Source: Bacteroidales bacterium (GTDB taxonomy: Bacteria > Bacteroidota > Bacteroidia > Bacteroidales > WCHB1-69). From it: DNA of 15,396 nucleotides. This document shows positions 7,315-15,291 of this stretch, piece after piece (the first letter of the stretch is position 1; each line of letters opens with the position of its first letter). The notes under the pieces are model-generated. The model ran no database searches. It saw nothing but the letters and a program-made list of their open reading frames with translations, and was not told the origin of the DNA. The DNA is taken from positions 1 to 15,396 of the forward strand of contig DUOL01000205.1 of assembly GCA_012838875.1 (NCBI GenBank), written 5' to 3'. A program made the translations under genes and the position numbers.

Positions 7315-7893
7315 ATGTTTGAATTACCTAAATTACCATGGAATCCGGATGCGTTAGCTCCGATTATTAGTGCGGAGACGATAGCTTATCATCACGGAAA
7401 GCACCATCAAGCTTATGTTAATAACCTCAACAATTTAATTAAAGGGCCCGAATTTGAGAAAATGACTTTAGAGGAGATTATAATGAAATCCTCAGGCGGG
7501 ATTTTCAATAATGCGGCGCAGGTATGGAATCATACCTTTTATTGGGAATCATTAACTCCTGATGTAGCCAAAAAAGAGATTTCAGCTTCTCTAAAAGCTA
7601 GATTGGAACGTGATTTCGGCTCTGTTGAAGAGTTTAAAACAAAATTCTCGCAAGCAGCTGCGACACTTTTCGGCTCCGGTTGGGCGTGGCTTGTTGAAGG
7701 ACAAGACGGGAAATTAAGTATTGTCCAAGAAAGCAACGCAGGAAATCCAATGCTCAAAGGATTAAAGCCTATCTTAACTTGCGATGTTTGGGAACACGCT
7801 TATTATATTGACTATCAGAATAGAAGGCCGGATTATATTCAACAATTCTGGCAACTTGTAAACTGGCACAAAGTAGCTGAAAGGTTAGGATAA
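7315..7893 (+). CDS. sodB: Superoxide dismutase, Fe/Mn family
   Basis: This cytosolic enzyme dismutates superoxide to oxygen and hydrogen peroxide. The 192-residue product is nearly the length of E. coli SodB (193) and aligns well with it. The four metal ligands are visible: His26 (in AYHHGKHH), His73 (in VWNHTFYW), Asp157 and His161 (in DVWEHAYY). Gln69 in FNNAAQVWNH is the position used by Fe-type enzymes, whereas Mn-type enzymes place the equivalent Gln elsewhere. Iron use is therefore the first guess, but some Bacteroidales SODs work with either metal. A SOD suggests tolerance of intermittent oxygen. The gene converges on pepT with only six bases between the stop codons. No good promoter box is seen just upstream. 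Confidence 0.96.
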   Translation: MFELPKLPWNPDALAPIISAETIAYHHGKHHQAYVNNLNNLIKGPEFEKMTLEEIIMKSSGGIFNNAAQVWNHTFYWESLTPDVAKKEISASLKARLERDFGSVEEFKTKFSQAAATLFGSGWAWLVEGQDGKLSIVQESNAGNPMLKGLKPILTCDVWEHAYYIDYQNRRPDYIQQFWQLVNWHKVAERLG

Positions 7894-7906
7894 TCGTAGT
7901 TATTCT
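7887..7906. other. Small hairpin spanning the sodB/pepT stop codons
   Basis: AGGATAA and TTATTCT pair (one G-U) around a six-base loop, covering both convergent stop codons. Part of the symmetry is automatic because two facing TAA codons are complementary. It is the only candidate for a shared bidirectional transcription end, and it lacks long T tracts. Confidence 0.2.
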
Positions 7907-9126
7907 GCTGCTAATCGAGCAATATTGAGAATTACATTTGTTGCTTTTTCCATCGCTTGGAGGGAAACATATTCATACTTTCCGTGAAAGTTATGTCCAC
8001 CTGCAAAAATATTGGGGCAGGGCAATCCTTTAAAAGATAAGTTTGCACCGTCTGTGCCGCCACGAATAGGCATTATCAAAGGCTTAACACCGGCTTCGAG
8101 CATCGCCTTTTCTGCTAACGAAATAATGTGCATAACGGGCTCTATCTTTTCTCGCATATTATAATATTGGTCTTTAACCGTATAGGTTACACGATTTTCT
8201 CCATATTTTGAATTTAAAAAAGAGGCAATCTTACCGATTGTTTCCTTTTTATATTCAAACTTTTCTTTATCGTGGTCGCGAATAATATAAGTTAATGAGG
8301 CGTTTTCTACAGTTCCTTCCATTTTCACCAATAAGAAAAACCCTTCATAACCTTCCGTATATTGCGGTTTTTCGGCTTCGGGCAGCAAAGCATTAAACTC
8401 CATAGCAATTAGCTGAGCGTTAATCATCTTATTTTTTGCATAGCCGGGGTGAATATTACGTCCTTGAACATTAATAATAGCGGAGGCGGCGTTGAAATTT
8501 TCGTATTCTAATTCTCCCGGAGCACCGCCGTCCATCGTGTAAGCAAAATCACAGCCGAATTTTGCAACGTCAAAATGGACAACGCCCTTGCCAATCTCTT
8601 CATCAGGCGTGAAAGCAACTTTGAGCGTTCCGTGTTTTATCTCCGGATGTTGAATTAAGTATTCCATAGCACAGATAATTTCGGCAATTCCAGCTTTGTC
8701 GTCAGCGCCGAGAAGATGCTTGCCGTCCGTAGTTAGCAATGTCTCTCCTTTATAATTTTCCAGTTCGGGAAAATCTTCTAATGTAAGGATGGTAGAACTT
8801 TCCTTGTCAAGAACAATATCTTTTCCGTCATAATTTTCAATAATTCTCGGTGCTGCTATGCCGGGCATGTCGGGAGCCGTATCAATATGTGCTATAAAAC
8901 CTATTGTTGGGATATCTTTTTTATTGCAATTTGATGGCAATGTAGCTGTAACATACCCAAATTCATCTTTTTGGACATCTTGCATGCCAATTTCCTTAAG
9001 CTCTTTTACTAAAAAATCGCCAAATACTAATTGGGAGTTAGTGCTGGGATAGGTTGTAGAATTCTCGTCCGATGTGGTCGCATAAGAGAGATATTTTGAA
9101 AAGCGTTTTAATAAATTTGTTTTCAT
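7900..9126 (-). CDS. pepT: Peptidase T (tripeptide aminopeptidase)
   Basis: PepT is a cytosolic M20-family zinc aminopeptidase that removes the N-terminal residue from tripeptides. The 408-residue protein has the same length as E. coli PepT, and the two-zinc site is complete: His80 and Asp82 (AHIDTAPD), Asp142 (LGADDKAG), Glu176/Glu177 (TPDEEIG), Asp199 (YTMDGG) and His381 (GGHNFHGKYE). GGTDGANLS near residue 358 is also typical. It is the last gene of the minus-strand unit, 10 bases after ribD, with no promoter between them. Complete, intact peptide-salvage capacity fits a host-associated or peptide-using Bacteroidales, though that is inference. Confidence 0.97.
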   Translation of the reverse strand: MKTNLLKRFSKYLSYATTSDENSTTYPSTNSQLVFGDFLVKELKEIGMQDVQKDEFGYVTATLPSNCNKKDIPTIGFIAHIDTAPDMPGIAAPRIIENYDGKDIVLDKESSTILTLEDFPELENYKGETLLTTDGKHLLGADDKAGIAEIICAMEYLIQHPEIKHGTLKVAFTPDEEIGKGVVHFDVAKFGCDFAYTMDGGAPGELEYENFNAASAIINVQGRNIHPGYAKNKMINAQLIAMEFNALLPEAEKPQYTEGYEGFFLLVKMEGTVENASLTYIIRDHDKEKFEYKKETIGKIASFLNSKYGENRVTYTVKDQYYNMREKIEPVMHIISLAEKAMLEAGVKPLIMPIRGGTDGANLSFKGLPCPNIFAGGHNFHGKYEYVSLQAMEKATNVILNIARLAAE

Positions 9127-9136
9127 TTCTTATATT

Positions 9137-10120
9137 TTAAAAGTTAATTTCTTGATTATAAAAATATTGCACGGTGTTATGGTTGATGTTAACTTCTTTA
9201 TGAGGAGTCAAAGGCAAAGTAGGGGCGTACGTTCCCTCTTTCCACGATACGTTGCCGGTTAGTACACGAGCTTCGTCCCAAATATTAGTTTCGATAAACA
9301 TATTTAAAGTTTTACATCCGCCTTCTACTATAACAGACGTTATATTTTGTTGATATAAAAAATACAAAATATTTTCAATTTTACTTTTTTCTCTTACAAA
9401 AGTAAAACTTTTGTTGTTAATTTCTATTTTGTCGCGATAAACAATAACGGGAATAGGGTTTTTACCGCTAAAAAAACGGGTAGTTAGTTGAGGGGTGTCG
9501 TTCACGAGCGTATTGTATCCGATAAGAATAGCCTCTTCTTCACTTCGCCATTGGTGAGCTAACGTACGAAGTTCGTTGTTTGTAATCCAATAAGACATTT
9601 TTTTTTGACCACCGTCACGCTTTATATCCATAAAGCCGTTTTTTGTTTTTGCCCATTTTAAAATAATATAGGGACGTTTTTTCTCATGAAAAGTAAAGAA
9701 ACGGCGATTGAGGAAAAGACATTTTTCGGGAATTATAGAATGTTTTACTTCAATACCTGCATCTTGCAATTGTCGCACGCCTCTCCCCTTGCTATTTTCG
9801 TACGGGTCTAACGTCCCGATGACAACTTTTGGAATTCCTTGTCGGATAATTTCTTCCGTACAAGGAGGAGTTTTACCATAGTGTGAACAGGGTTCCAAAT
9901 TAACATAAAGTGTTGATTTTTTGAGTAATTCTCTATTTTTCACCGATTGAATGGCATTAATTTCAGCATGAGCTTGTCCGAATTGTTGATGCCACCCTTC
10001 ACCGATAATTTTCCCTTCGTAGGTGATAACAGCCCCCACTAACGGATTAGGTTGCACGTTCCCTAAACCAAGTTGAGCCAGTTGCAAACAACGTTCTAAG
10101 AAAAAAATATCCTTCTCCAT
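9137..10120 (-). CDS. ribD: Riboflavin biosynthesis bifunctional deaminase/reductase RibD
   Basis: RibD carries out two consecutive riboflavin steps: deamination of the pyrimidine from GTP cyclohydrolase II, then NADPH-dependent reduction of the ribose side chain. The N-terminal cytidine-deaminase-like domain (about 1-145) has QPNPLVGAVI (24-33), zinc ligands in HAE (His51, Glu53 as proton shuttle from this start) and PCSHYGKTPPC (Cys78, Cys87). The C-terminal reductase domain starts near RPYIILKWAKTKNG. I chose the ATG at 10120 over an in-frame TTG immediately before it, so the length is 327, on the short side because the reductase end is compact. The gene lies 45 bases after the DUF4340 gene and 10 bases before pepT. 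No FMN riboswitch could fit in the 45-base gap. Confidence 0.96.
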   Translation of the reverse strand: MEKDIFFLERCLQLAQLGLGNVQPNPLVGAVITYEGKIIGEGWHQQFGQAHAEINAIQSVKNRELLKKSTLYVNLEPCSHYGKTPPCTEEIIRQGIPKVVIGTLDPYENSKGRGVRQLQDAGIEVKHSIIPEKCLFLNRRFFTFHEKKRPYIILKWAKTKNGFMDIKRDGGQKKMSYWITNNELRTLAHQWRSEEEAILIGYNTLVNDTPQLTTRFFSGKNPIPVIVYRDKIEINNKSFTFVREKSKIENILYFLYQQNITSVIVEGGCKTLNMFIETNIWDEARVLTGNVSWKEGTYAPTLPLTPHKEVNINHNTVQYFYNQEINF

Positions 10121-10139
10121 CAAAAATAGGTCGTTTTAT

Positions 10140-10165
10140 AGTAAAGACAAATTCAAATCTTTACT
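10140..10165 (-). other. Inverted repeat between the DUF4340 gene and ribD
   Basis: AGTAAAGA and TCTTTACT form a perfect eight-base inverted repeat with a ten-base loop, starting directly after the DUF4340 stop codon. On the minus strand it is not followed by a T tract, so it is not a standard terminator. It could be a 3' end or processing hairpin that separates the gld-type genes from ribD. Confidence 0.35.
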
Positions 10166-11251
10166 TTAATTTATTCTCTTTTTCAAAAAATAAGAAAAAG
10201 GTTGTAGTTGTCTATCAAAATGAAAATATTGAATTATGTAAAACTCATTGGGTTTATCCGTAAGCATTCCATAACATTTATCGCGATTAATCTCTTCTTG
10301 AATTTGATCTACTAAATCCGAATCTTCATCAACAATTTGCACTTCGTCAACCATTTTATATAAGTTCAATGTGGTTGTTCTTCCGTCCGTATTTTTCAAT
10401 TTTATAGTTTTGAAAAGATTCTGTTTGATGATGCTATCTTTTTCGGCATCTGACATGTTTTGGATTAAAGATTGGTAATTTTTCTCTCTAAATTCGGTCA
10501 ACATATCAAATAGTTTTGTCGTGTCGTAAGCGTTAACTTTTTCTTGTTGCCAATTGTACATATCAAAGGAGCGAGGACCGTTTTTAACAACGGTAAAAGA
10601 CTCTTCGGGGTTTATGTAGTCGATAAATTCTACGGATTCTATTCGTGTAAATTTCGTATTAAATAGGACATGACTTCGCCAATCGGCTTCAAATTGAGAA
10701 AATTGTGGAGTAATGAAACCGCGAAAGCCCGGACGGTAGATAATGTAGGGTTCTTTCATCCCTTCTAAATAGGCATAACTAGCTAAATTATCTTGGGTCG
10801 CGGAACCAAAATAGTATGTTTTCGTCTTTCTCTCTTTTTTGAAAAAATCAATTCCAAAAATTGAAAATTTAGGAGCAATTTCGTAAATTTCTACTTTTGT
10901 CGCTCCAACAGCTAACGCTTTATTGACGTTTCCCAAAGCATTCTCCGGAACAGATTGACGAATTGTTAGATTTAGTAAAGTCCCTAAAACTGATTTTACA
11001 TTGTACTGCAAAGCAGGTATTGTATCTTGCAACATCCAGAGTCCTCCTTTTTTAGTCAACAAAACATTATTGCCATGCATATCTGCAATAAAGATTTTTG
11101 TAACTTTTGAACTGTCTTGAATAGCAAATGCATCAGAACTTGGAAGTTTATCGCGATTAGAAAAGATAATCTCATTTTTATATAAAACGATAAACAATGA
11201 AAGCAAAATTAAAACGGAGGCAATAATTATAGTTATTTTATTTTTTTTCAT
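10166..11251 (-). CDS. DUF4340-domain membrane-anchored protein
   Basis: The 361-residue product begins with one N-terminal membrane segment (about residues 5-24, preceded by MKKNK). A soluble, mostly beta-type region follows, with the DUF4340 pattern: an early block pairing a residue run such as TKKGGLWML with an NVKSVLGTLLNL helix, then YYFGSATQDNLASYAYLEG and IIYRPGF. In many Bacteria a DUF4340 gene directly follows a GldG-type gene, and that is the arrangement here: the ATG lies inside the end of gldG with a 14-base overlap. It is therefore probably part of the same envelope ABC system, anchored in the inner membrane and facing the periplasm. Its biochemical role is unknown. Confidence 0.85.
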   Translation of the reverse strand: MKKNKITIIIASVLILLSLFIVLYKNEIIFSNRDKLPSSDAFAIQDSSKVTKIFIADMHGNNVLLTKKGGLWMLQDTIPALQYNVKSVLGTLLNLTIRQSVPENALGNVNKALAVGATKVEIYEIAPKFSIFGIDFFKKERKTKTYYFGSATQDNLASYAYLEGMKEPYIIYRPGFRGFITPQFSQFEADWRSHVLFNTKFTRIESVEFIDYINPEESFTVVKNGPRSFDMYNWQQEKVNAYDTTKLFDMLTEFREKNYQSLIQNMSDAEKDSIIKQNLFKTIKLKNTDGRTTTLNLYKMVDEVQIVDEDSDLVDQIQEEINRDKCYGMLTDKPNEFYIIQYFHFDRQLQPFSYFLKKRIN

Positions 11252-13037
11252 TTTTTAAGTTTTTATTTGTGCGAGGAGTTTTTGCATTCTTACTATAACG
11301 GAAAATTCGTAAAACAATGAGGAAAGTACCAATTAAACCAATGATAATTAAGGGGAAAACGAGATTCAGTATCGCATATTTTCGAGTAGTGCCAATATTT
11401 TTTGTTTTAATAGGGTCGAGTAAACCGAGTTTGAAATTTTTTGACCGAATTTGCAATAAATCTTCATCAGCACATAAATAGTTAACACAATTGAGAATAA
11501 AATCACTATTATCGTACCATCTTTTAGTATATTTGTCGTATCCACACGGGTAAGGTCCTCTGTCGCGGTCGTAATAATTACGAATAATGTCGCCGTCTGC
11601 TACGAAAATTTGTCGTGTTGGCGGACTCTCGTCAATGAACCCGAGTTGCTGAATAGTATCAAATTCAATAGGCAAAATGCCGCGATATGCCGAAGTGAAA
11701 GTCCCTTCAACTAGCACGGCTACCGGTAAATATTGTAACATGAATTCCTTGATATTCGGGGTCGCCCGTGCAACGTTAAGCGTAACGATTGACGGAGTAG
11801 GAACTAATTTTGTCCGCTCCGAAGAGGTCATCAAAACGATTTTATTTAAACCTGTTGAATTGCCGACAAAATCAATAGAACCGGCAAAATCCGACTTGAT
11901 ATTTTTCATTTTTCGCACAATCGGATGGTCGCTAAAGTTAACGATGTCCATAGCATAAGGAAATAATATCTGTTTAAATTGCGGACTATCTCCAATTTTC
12001 CCCACGTAAATAGGAATGCTTTGACAACTCAAATCTTGAATTAAATTGCTATTCATGCGCACCCCGTACTTAAAGAAGATATTTTCTAAACGTAAATTAC
12101 GAGGAACGGCAAAGAGTTCGGGACCTGTTTGTAAACTATCAATAGAAGCGGTCGTGGCATCAATCAGCCAAAGAACCTTCCCACCTCTCATAATGTGCTG
12201 GTCTATAATGTATTTGTCAAATTCACTAAACGGTTTTGTGGGTTGTGCGATGATAAGCACATCATATTTATTACCTTTTACTTTAATCTCTTGTGTTAGT
12301 GTGTCCGCTATTTCAATGTCGCGTAAACTATTTACTCTACCTTCAATCGTAACTCTTTCAACGTCATAAAAGTGTTGTAGTTGCCAGTGCATCCACGAAG
12401 TACTGAGGAAATCCAACTCCCCGTGTCCTTCTATAAAGGCAATTTTAGCTTTTTTGGGTTGCATTAATTTGCGAATGGCATTTACAAAATTGTACTCCAA
12501 TTCTTGAATGGAATATTCCAGCCAAGAACTTCCGCTTGACGGGTCGGCAACAACTAAAGTGGCGGGAAATTCACGACTCTTATAGCCTACAACGGCTCCC
12601 GGTATAACGTATTGCGTAGAATATCCCATTCCCTCTTCACGACTGATTGGAATAGGCTTAAGCCCTTTGCTATTAAATTCCCCGTAAATCGCTTGTAACT
12701 CCTCTTTGGTTTTCCCCGCAGTAGGATCTATAAACTCAAAATGGATGTTTTTTGAATAATTTCGGAAAGATTCTAATAAATCTTTTGTTTTTTTGGCAAA
12801 TTGCTGATAATCGGCAGGAAGATTATTCCCCTTTAAATAAACTTTAATATAAACTTTATCATCTAAGGAGGATAATAATTTAATCGTAGCAGGTGATAAA
12901 GAGTTTCTTTTATCTTGTGTTAGGTCAATTCGAAAATAGAGAAAATAGGAGAGAATATTGATGCAAAAAAGTATCAATAGACTGGCTATAAGTCCGATAA
13001 TTGCATTTTTCTTAAATTTAGAATAGGAAGAAGACAT
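11238..13037 (-). CDS. gldG: GldG-family ABC transporter auxiliary protein
   Basis: GldG is the large extracytoplasmic component of the GldAFG-type ABC transporter, needed for gliding in Flavobacterium johnsoniae but also present in non-gliding Bacteroidota. The 599-residue protein has an N-terminal membrane segment (about 12-34), then RIDLTQDKRNSLSPAT (36-51), a hallmark start of the GldG periplasmic domain. It also has FIEGHGELDF (201-210) and LWLID-type strands. It ends with a second membrane segment (about 555-576) and a basic tail. It lies 27 bases after gldF and overlaps the DUF4340 gene by 14 bases. Gliding cannot be inferred because no gldB/K/L/M/N or spr genes are in the window. The ATPase GldA must be encoded elsewhere. 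Confidence 0.93.
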   Translation of the reverse strand: MSSSYSKFKKNAIIGLIASLLILFCINILSYFLYFRIDLTQDKRNSLSPATIKLLSSLDDKVYIKVYLKGNNLPADYQQFAKKTKDLLESFRNYSKNIHFEFIDPTAGKTKEELQAIYGEFNSKGLKPIPISREEGMGYSTQYVIPGAVVGYKSREFPATLVVADPSSGSSWLEYSIQELEYNFVNAIRKLMQPKKAKIAFIEGHGELDFLSTSWMHWQLQHFYDVERVTIEGRVNSLRDIEIADTLTQEIKVKGNKYDVLIIAQPTKPFSEFDKYIIDQHIMRGGKVLWLIDATTASIDSLQTGPELFAVPRNLRLENIFFKYGVRMNSNLIQDLSCQSIPIYVGKIGDSPQFKQILFPYAMDIVNFSDHPIVRKMKNIKSDFAGSIDFVGNSTGLNKIVLMTSSERTKLVPTPSIVTLNVARATPNIKEFMLQYLPVAVLVEGTFTSAYRGILPIEFDTIQQLGFIDESPPTRQIFVADGDIIRNYYDRDRGPYPCGYDKYTKRWYDNSDFILNCVNYLCADEDLLQIRSKNFKLGLLDPIKTKNIGTTRKYAILNLVFPLIIIGLIGTFLIVLRIFRYSKNAKTPRTNKNLKNEKK

Positions 13038-13064
13038 AGTTTAGTTTTCTTTTTTAAATTAAAA

Positions 13065-13796
13065 TTACCATTTCCTGCTTAATAGAGAAATACGAGTTAA
13101 AAAAAGAAAGAGAAATATTACACTACAAAAATAAATCAAATCTCTGGAGTCTATAACTCCCTGACTAATAACGGTATAATGATGGTCAATGCCGACAGTT
13201 TTCAGATAGTAGCCAAATACACCCAGAGCATCAAAAGAATAGATAAATTCAAAACCGAAGTGTAGAATAAAACAGAGCGGGGCGGTCAGAATAAAAGCTA
13301 CAATTTGATTGGAAGTCAAAGAGGAGACAAAGATGCCGATAGAGATAAAAGTAGCTCCGAGTAAGAAAAGCCCTAAATATGAACCGAAAGTAGAGCCTAA
13401 ATCAATATTTCCAATCGGTTTTCCTAAATTATAGATGGAAATTACATAGATGAAAGTCGGTAATAGCGCAATAAGCAATAAAGTAAGCGAAGAGAAAAAT
13501 TTAGCAAGGATAATTTGAACATCTGACAGCGGTTTGGTCAATAGTAACTCCATGGTACCTTGTCTTTTTTCTTCTGCAAACGAACGCATCGTAATTGCCG
13601 GTATTAAAAAGAGAAATAAAAATTTAGCAAGAGAAAAAAAACTCTCTAAATCGGCAATTCCGGCATAGAAAATGTTATTGATATTAGGGAAAACCCATAG
13701 AAATAGCCCTGTAACAACTAAAAATACGGCAATAAAAATATAACCTAAGAGTGAACTTAAATAGCTTTTTATCTCTTTAATATACAGCGAATACAT
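13065..13796 (-). CDS. gldF: GldF-family ABC transporter permease
   Basis: This is the integral membrane permease that pairs with GldG and an ATPase in the inner membrane. From the ATG at 13796 the product is 243 residues with about six hydrophobic segments (roughly 16-37, 52-69, 98-120, 137-158, 164-185 and 219-237). It has the ABC-2/GldF signature PAITMRSFAEEKRQGTMELL (66-85), followed by TKPLSDVQIILAKF. An 11-residue longer reading from 13829 is rejected because its first codons coincide with the promoter box. gldF is the first gene of the unit gldF-gldG-DUF4340-ribD-pepT. The substrate is unknown. Confidence 0.93.
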   Translation of the reverse strand: MYSLYIKEIKSYLSSLLGYIFIAVFLVVTGLFLWVFPNINNIFYAGIADLESFFSLAKFLFLFLIPAITMRSFAEEKRQGTMELLLTKPLSDVQIILAKFFSSLTLLLIALLPTFIYVISIYNLGKPIGNIDLGSTFGSYLGLFLLGATFISIGIFVSSLTSNQIVAFILTAPLCFILHFGFEFIYSFDALGVFGYYLKTVGIDHHYTVISQGVIDSRDLIYFCSVIFLFLFLTRISLLSRKW

Positions 13797-13818
13797 AACA
13801 AGGTATGAATAAGTTGTG

Positions 13819-13826
13819 CAAAAGTA
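13819..13826 (-). promoter_or_regulatory. TAnnTTTG -7 promoter box for the gldF unit
   Basis: The minus strand reads TACTTTTG, matching the -7 consensus, 22 bases upstream of the chosen gldF ATG. The upstream ATG at 13829 overlaps the point just ahead of the box and would not be in a transcript starting here. Confidence 0.6.
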
Positions 13827-13917
13827 CAAAAATTAGTGAAATGAAAGGTATAAAATTCAATAGAAACATCTATAAAGTTTTTCTTGTTATTGGTGCGAGA
13901 ATTGGAGTTTTTTATAC

Positions 13918-13925
13918 TATCTTTG
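13918..13925 (+). promoter_or_regulatory. TAnnTTTG -7 promoter box for the lipoprotein-meaB unit
   Basis: TATCTTTG matches the -7 consensus 22 bases upstream of the lipoprotein ATG. It is divergent from the gldF box, with about 90 bases of AT-rich sequence between them. No clear -33 element is seen at the usual spacing. Confidence 0.6.
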
Positions 13926-13947
13926 CAACAGTTTAAAATGTAATGAA

Positions 13948-14196
13948 ATGAAAATAATAGTTAATTTTTCCCTTGTTTTGTTATTAACAGGTTTCGTTTT
14001 TCTCTTTTCTTCTTGTAATAAAGATTGTATATGTCGTTATTACGATAACAATAATTCGTTGTTAAATACGGAAGTGTACGACGGTGATGAGGTTTCGGCG
14101 ACTAAATGTGCCGATATGGATGGGGAGGAAAATGTTCCTGTTGAAGTACACGACAATATGATTAATGCGTCTTATGTGAGTTGTTCGGCACAATGA
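13948..14196 (+). CDS. Small cysteine-rich lipoprotein, function unknown
   Basis: This 82-residue protein has a type II signal peptide: MK, a hydrophobic stretch (residues 3-20), then the lipobox-like FSSC with Cys23 as the lipidation site. The mature chain is about 60 residues, acidic, and has four further cysteines (27, 29, 54, 79) that could form two disulfides in the periplasm. I recognise no Pfam family with certainty, but small lipoproteins with an early CxC and a conserved late Cys pair are familiar in Bacteroidales. The gene has its own promoter box, and its stop overlaps the meaB start as ATGA, so the two genes are probably co-expressed. No link to cobalamin metabolism is visible. 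Confidence 0.75.
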   Translation: MKIIVNFSLVLLLTGFVFLFSSCNKDCICRYYDNNNSLLNTEVYDGDEVSATKCADMDGEENVPVEVHDNMINASYVSCSAQ

Positions 14197-15275
14197 GTTC
14201 AAAAGAGAATTTTAAGTCTGCTTTACATGTTCAAGAAGGGATAAACGAACCTGATTCGATTAATCCTTATCTTGATTTTTCTAAAGTAAAACGAAAACGC
14301 GTCTATACCGTTGAAGAATACCTAAAAGGTATTTTGGCAGGAGATAGAGTGCTGTTAAGTCAGGCTATTACACTTATCGAAAGTTCAAATCCGCGACACT
14401 ATGCTACTGCTCAAGCTCTTATTGAGGCGTGCTTACCTTATGCCAATAACTCAATTCGCATTGGTATTACAGGCGTTCCCGGTGTGGGTAAAAGCACTTT
14501 CATCGAGTCTTTTGGAAAATATGTAACAACATTGGGACACAAGCTGGCAGTGTTAGCGATTGACCCGAGCAGTCAGCGATATAAAGGAAGTATTTTGGGC
14601 GATAAAACACGAATGGAGGCGCTTTCGGTTGATGAGAATGCCTATATCCGTCCGTCTCCGTCTGGGGCTACGTTGGGAGGAGTAGCACGGAAAACACGTG
14701 AAACCATTATCTTGTGCGAAGCCGCAGGTTTTGACGTGATTTTAATCGAAACGGTGGGGGTGGGACAATCGGAAACAGTCGTTAAGTCAATGGTAGATTT
14801 TTTCCTTTTGTTAATGTTAGCAGGTGCCGGGGACGAATTGCAAGGAATTAAGCGCGGAATAATGGAGATGGCAGACGCTTTCGTGATTACTAAAGCGGAC
14901 GGCGATAATGTACCACGAACCGAAGTCGCTAAAACACAAATTCAGTCAGCCCTCCACCTCTTTCCGCCAAACGAAAACGGCTGGATAATTCCCGTTACGA
15001 CTTGCTCTGCCATTGAAAATAAGGATATCGACAAGGTTTGGAACATTATTGAAATGTTTCAAAAGCAGACAAAGGAGAATGGCTATTTCGACCTCAACAG
15101 AAAAGAACAGTGGATAAATATTTTTTATGAATGGTTAGAAAATAGTTTAAAAGAGAATTTTTATTCCAATCCGATGGTAAAAGCGGAGATTGAGAAGATT
15201 CTTCCCTCCATTCATTCAGGACGAATTTCTCCTTATCAAGCAGGTGTAAAAGTCCTCGAAAAGGTTCTAAAATAG
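14193..15275 (+). CDS. meaB: Methylmalonyl-CoA mutase-associated GTPase MeaB
   Basis: MeaB is a cytosolic G3E-type GTPase that guards methylmalonyl-CoA mutase. It gates loading of adenosylcobalamin and helps replace damaged cofactor. From the ATG at 14193 the product is 360 residues, with Walker A GVPGVGKS (94-101), IDPSS (123-127), ETVGVGQSE (186-194) and the guanine-specificity motif TKAD (233-236). An in-frame TTG at 14181 gives four extra residues, but the ATG overlaps the lipoprotein stop (ATGA) and is preferred. The older name argK is a misnomer. The mutase subunit genes, often neighbours, are not in this window and may lie beyond either end. The presence of MeaB implies a B12-dependent succinate/propionate pathway. 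The structured repeat begins about 16 bases after the stop codon. Confidence 0.96.
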   Translation: MSSKENFKSALHVQEGINEPDSINPYLDFSKVKRKRVYTVEEYLKGILAGDRVLLSQAITLIESSNPRHYATAQALIEACLPYANNSIRIGITGVPGVGKSTFIESFGKYVTTLGHKLAVLAIDPSSQRYKGSILGDKTRMEALSVDENAYIRPSPSGATLGGVARKTRETIILCEAAGFDVILIETVGVGQSETVVKSMVDFFLLLMLAGAGDELQGIKRGIMEMADAFVITKADGDNVPRTEVAKTQIQSALHLFPPNENGWIIPVTTCSAIENKDIDKVWNIIEMFQKQTKENGYFDLNRKEQWINIFYEWLENSLKENFYSNPMVKAEIEKILPSIHSGRISPYQAGVKVLEKVLK

Positions 15276-15291
15276 AAGAATTTTATTTTTA

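Noticed and set aside
10121..10128. TATTTTTG on the minus strand, a perfect -7 box match next to ribD
   Set aside because: It abuts the ribD ATG at 10120, so transcription would begin inside the coding region. The match is probably chance, unless a later start codon is used, which would remove the conserved N-terminus.
11238..13796. Evidence for a gliding motility or type IX secretion system
   Set aside because: GldF and GldG occur in non-gliding Bacteroidota, and none of the core gldK/L/M/N or sprA/E/T genes are in the window.
14181..14192. TTG start giving MeaB four extra residues
   Set aside because: The ATG at 14193 overlaps the preceding stop in the classic ATGA arrangement, and the extra residues carry no conserved sequence.
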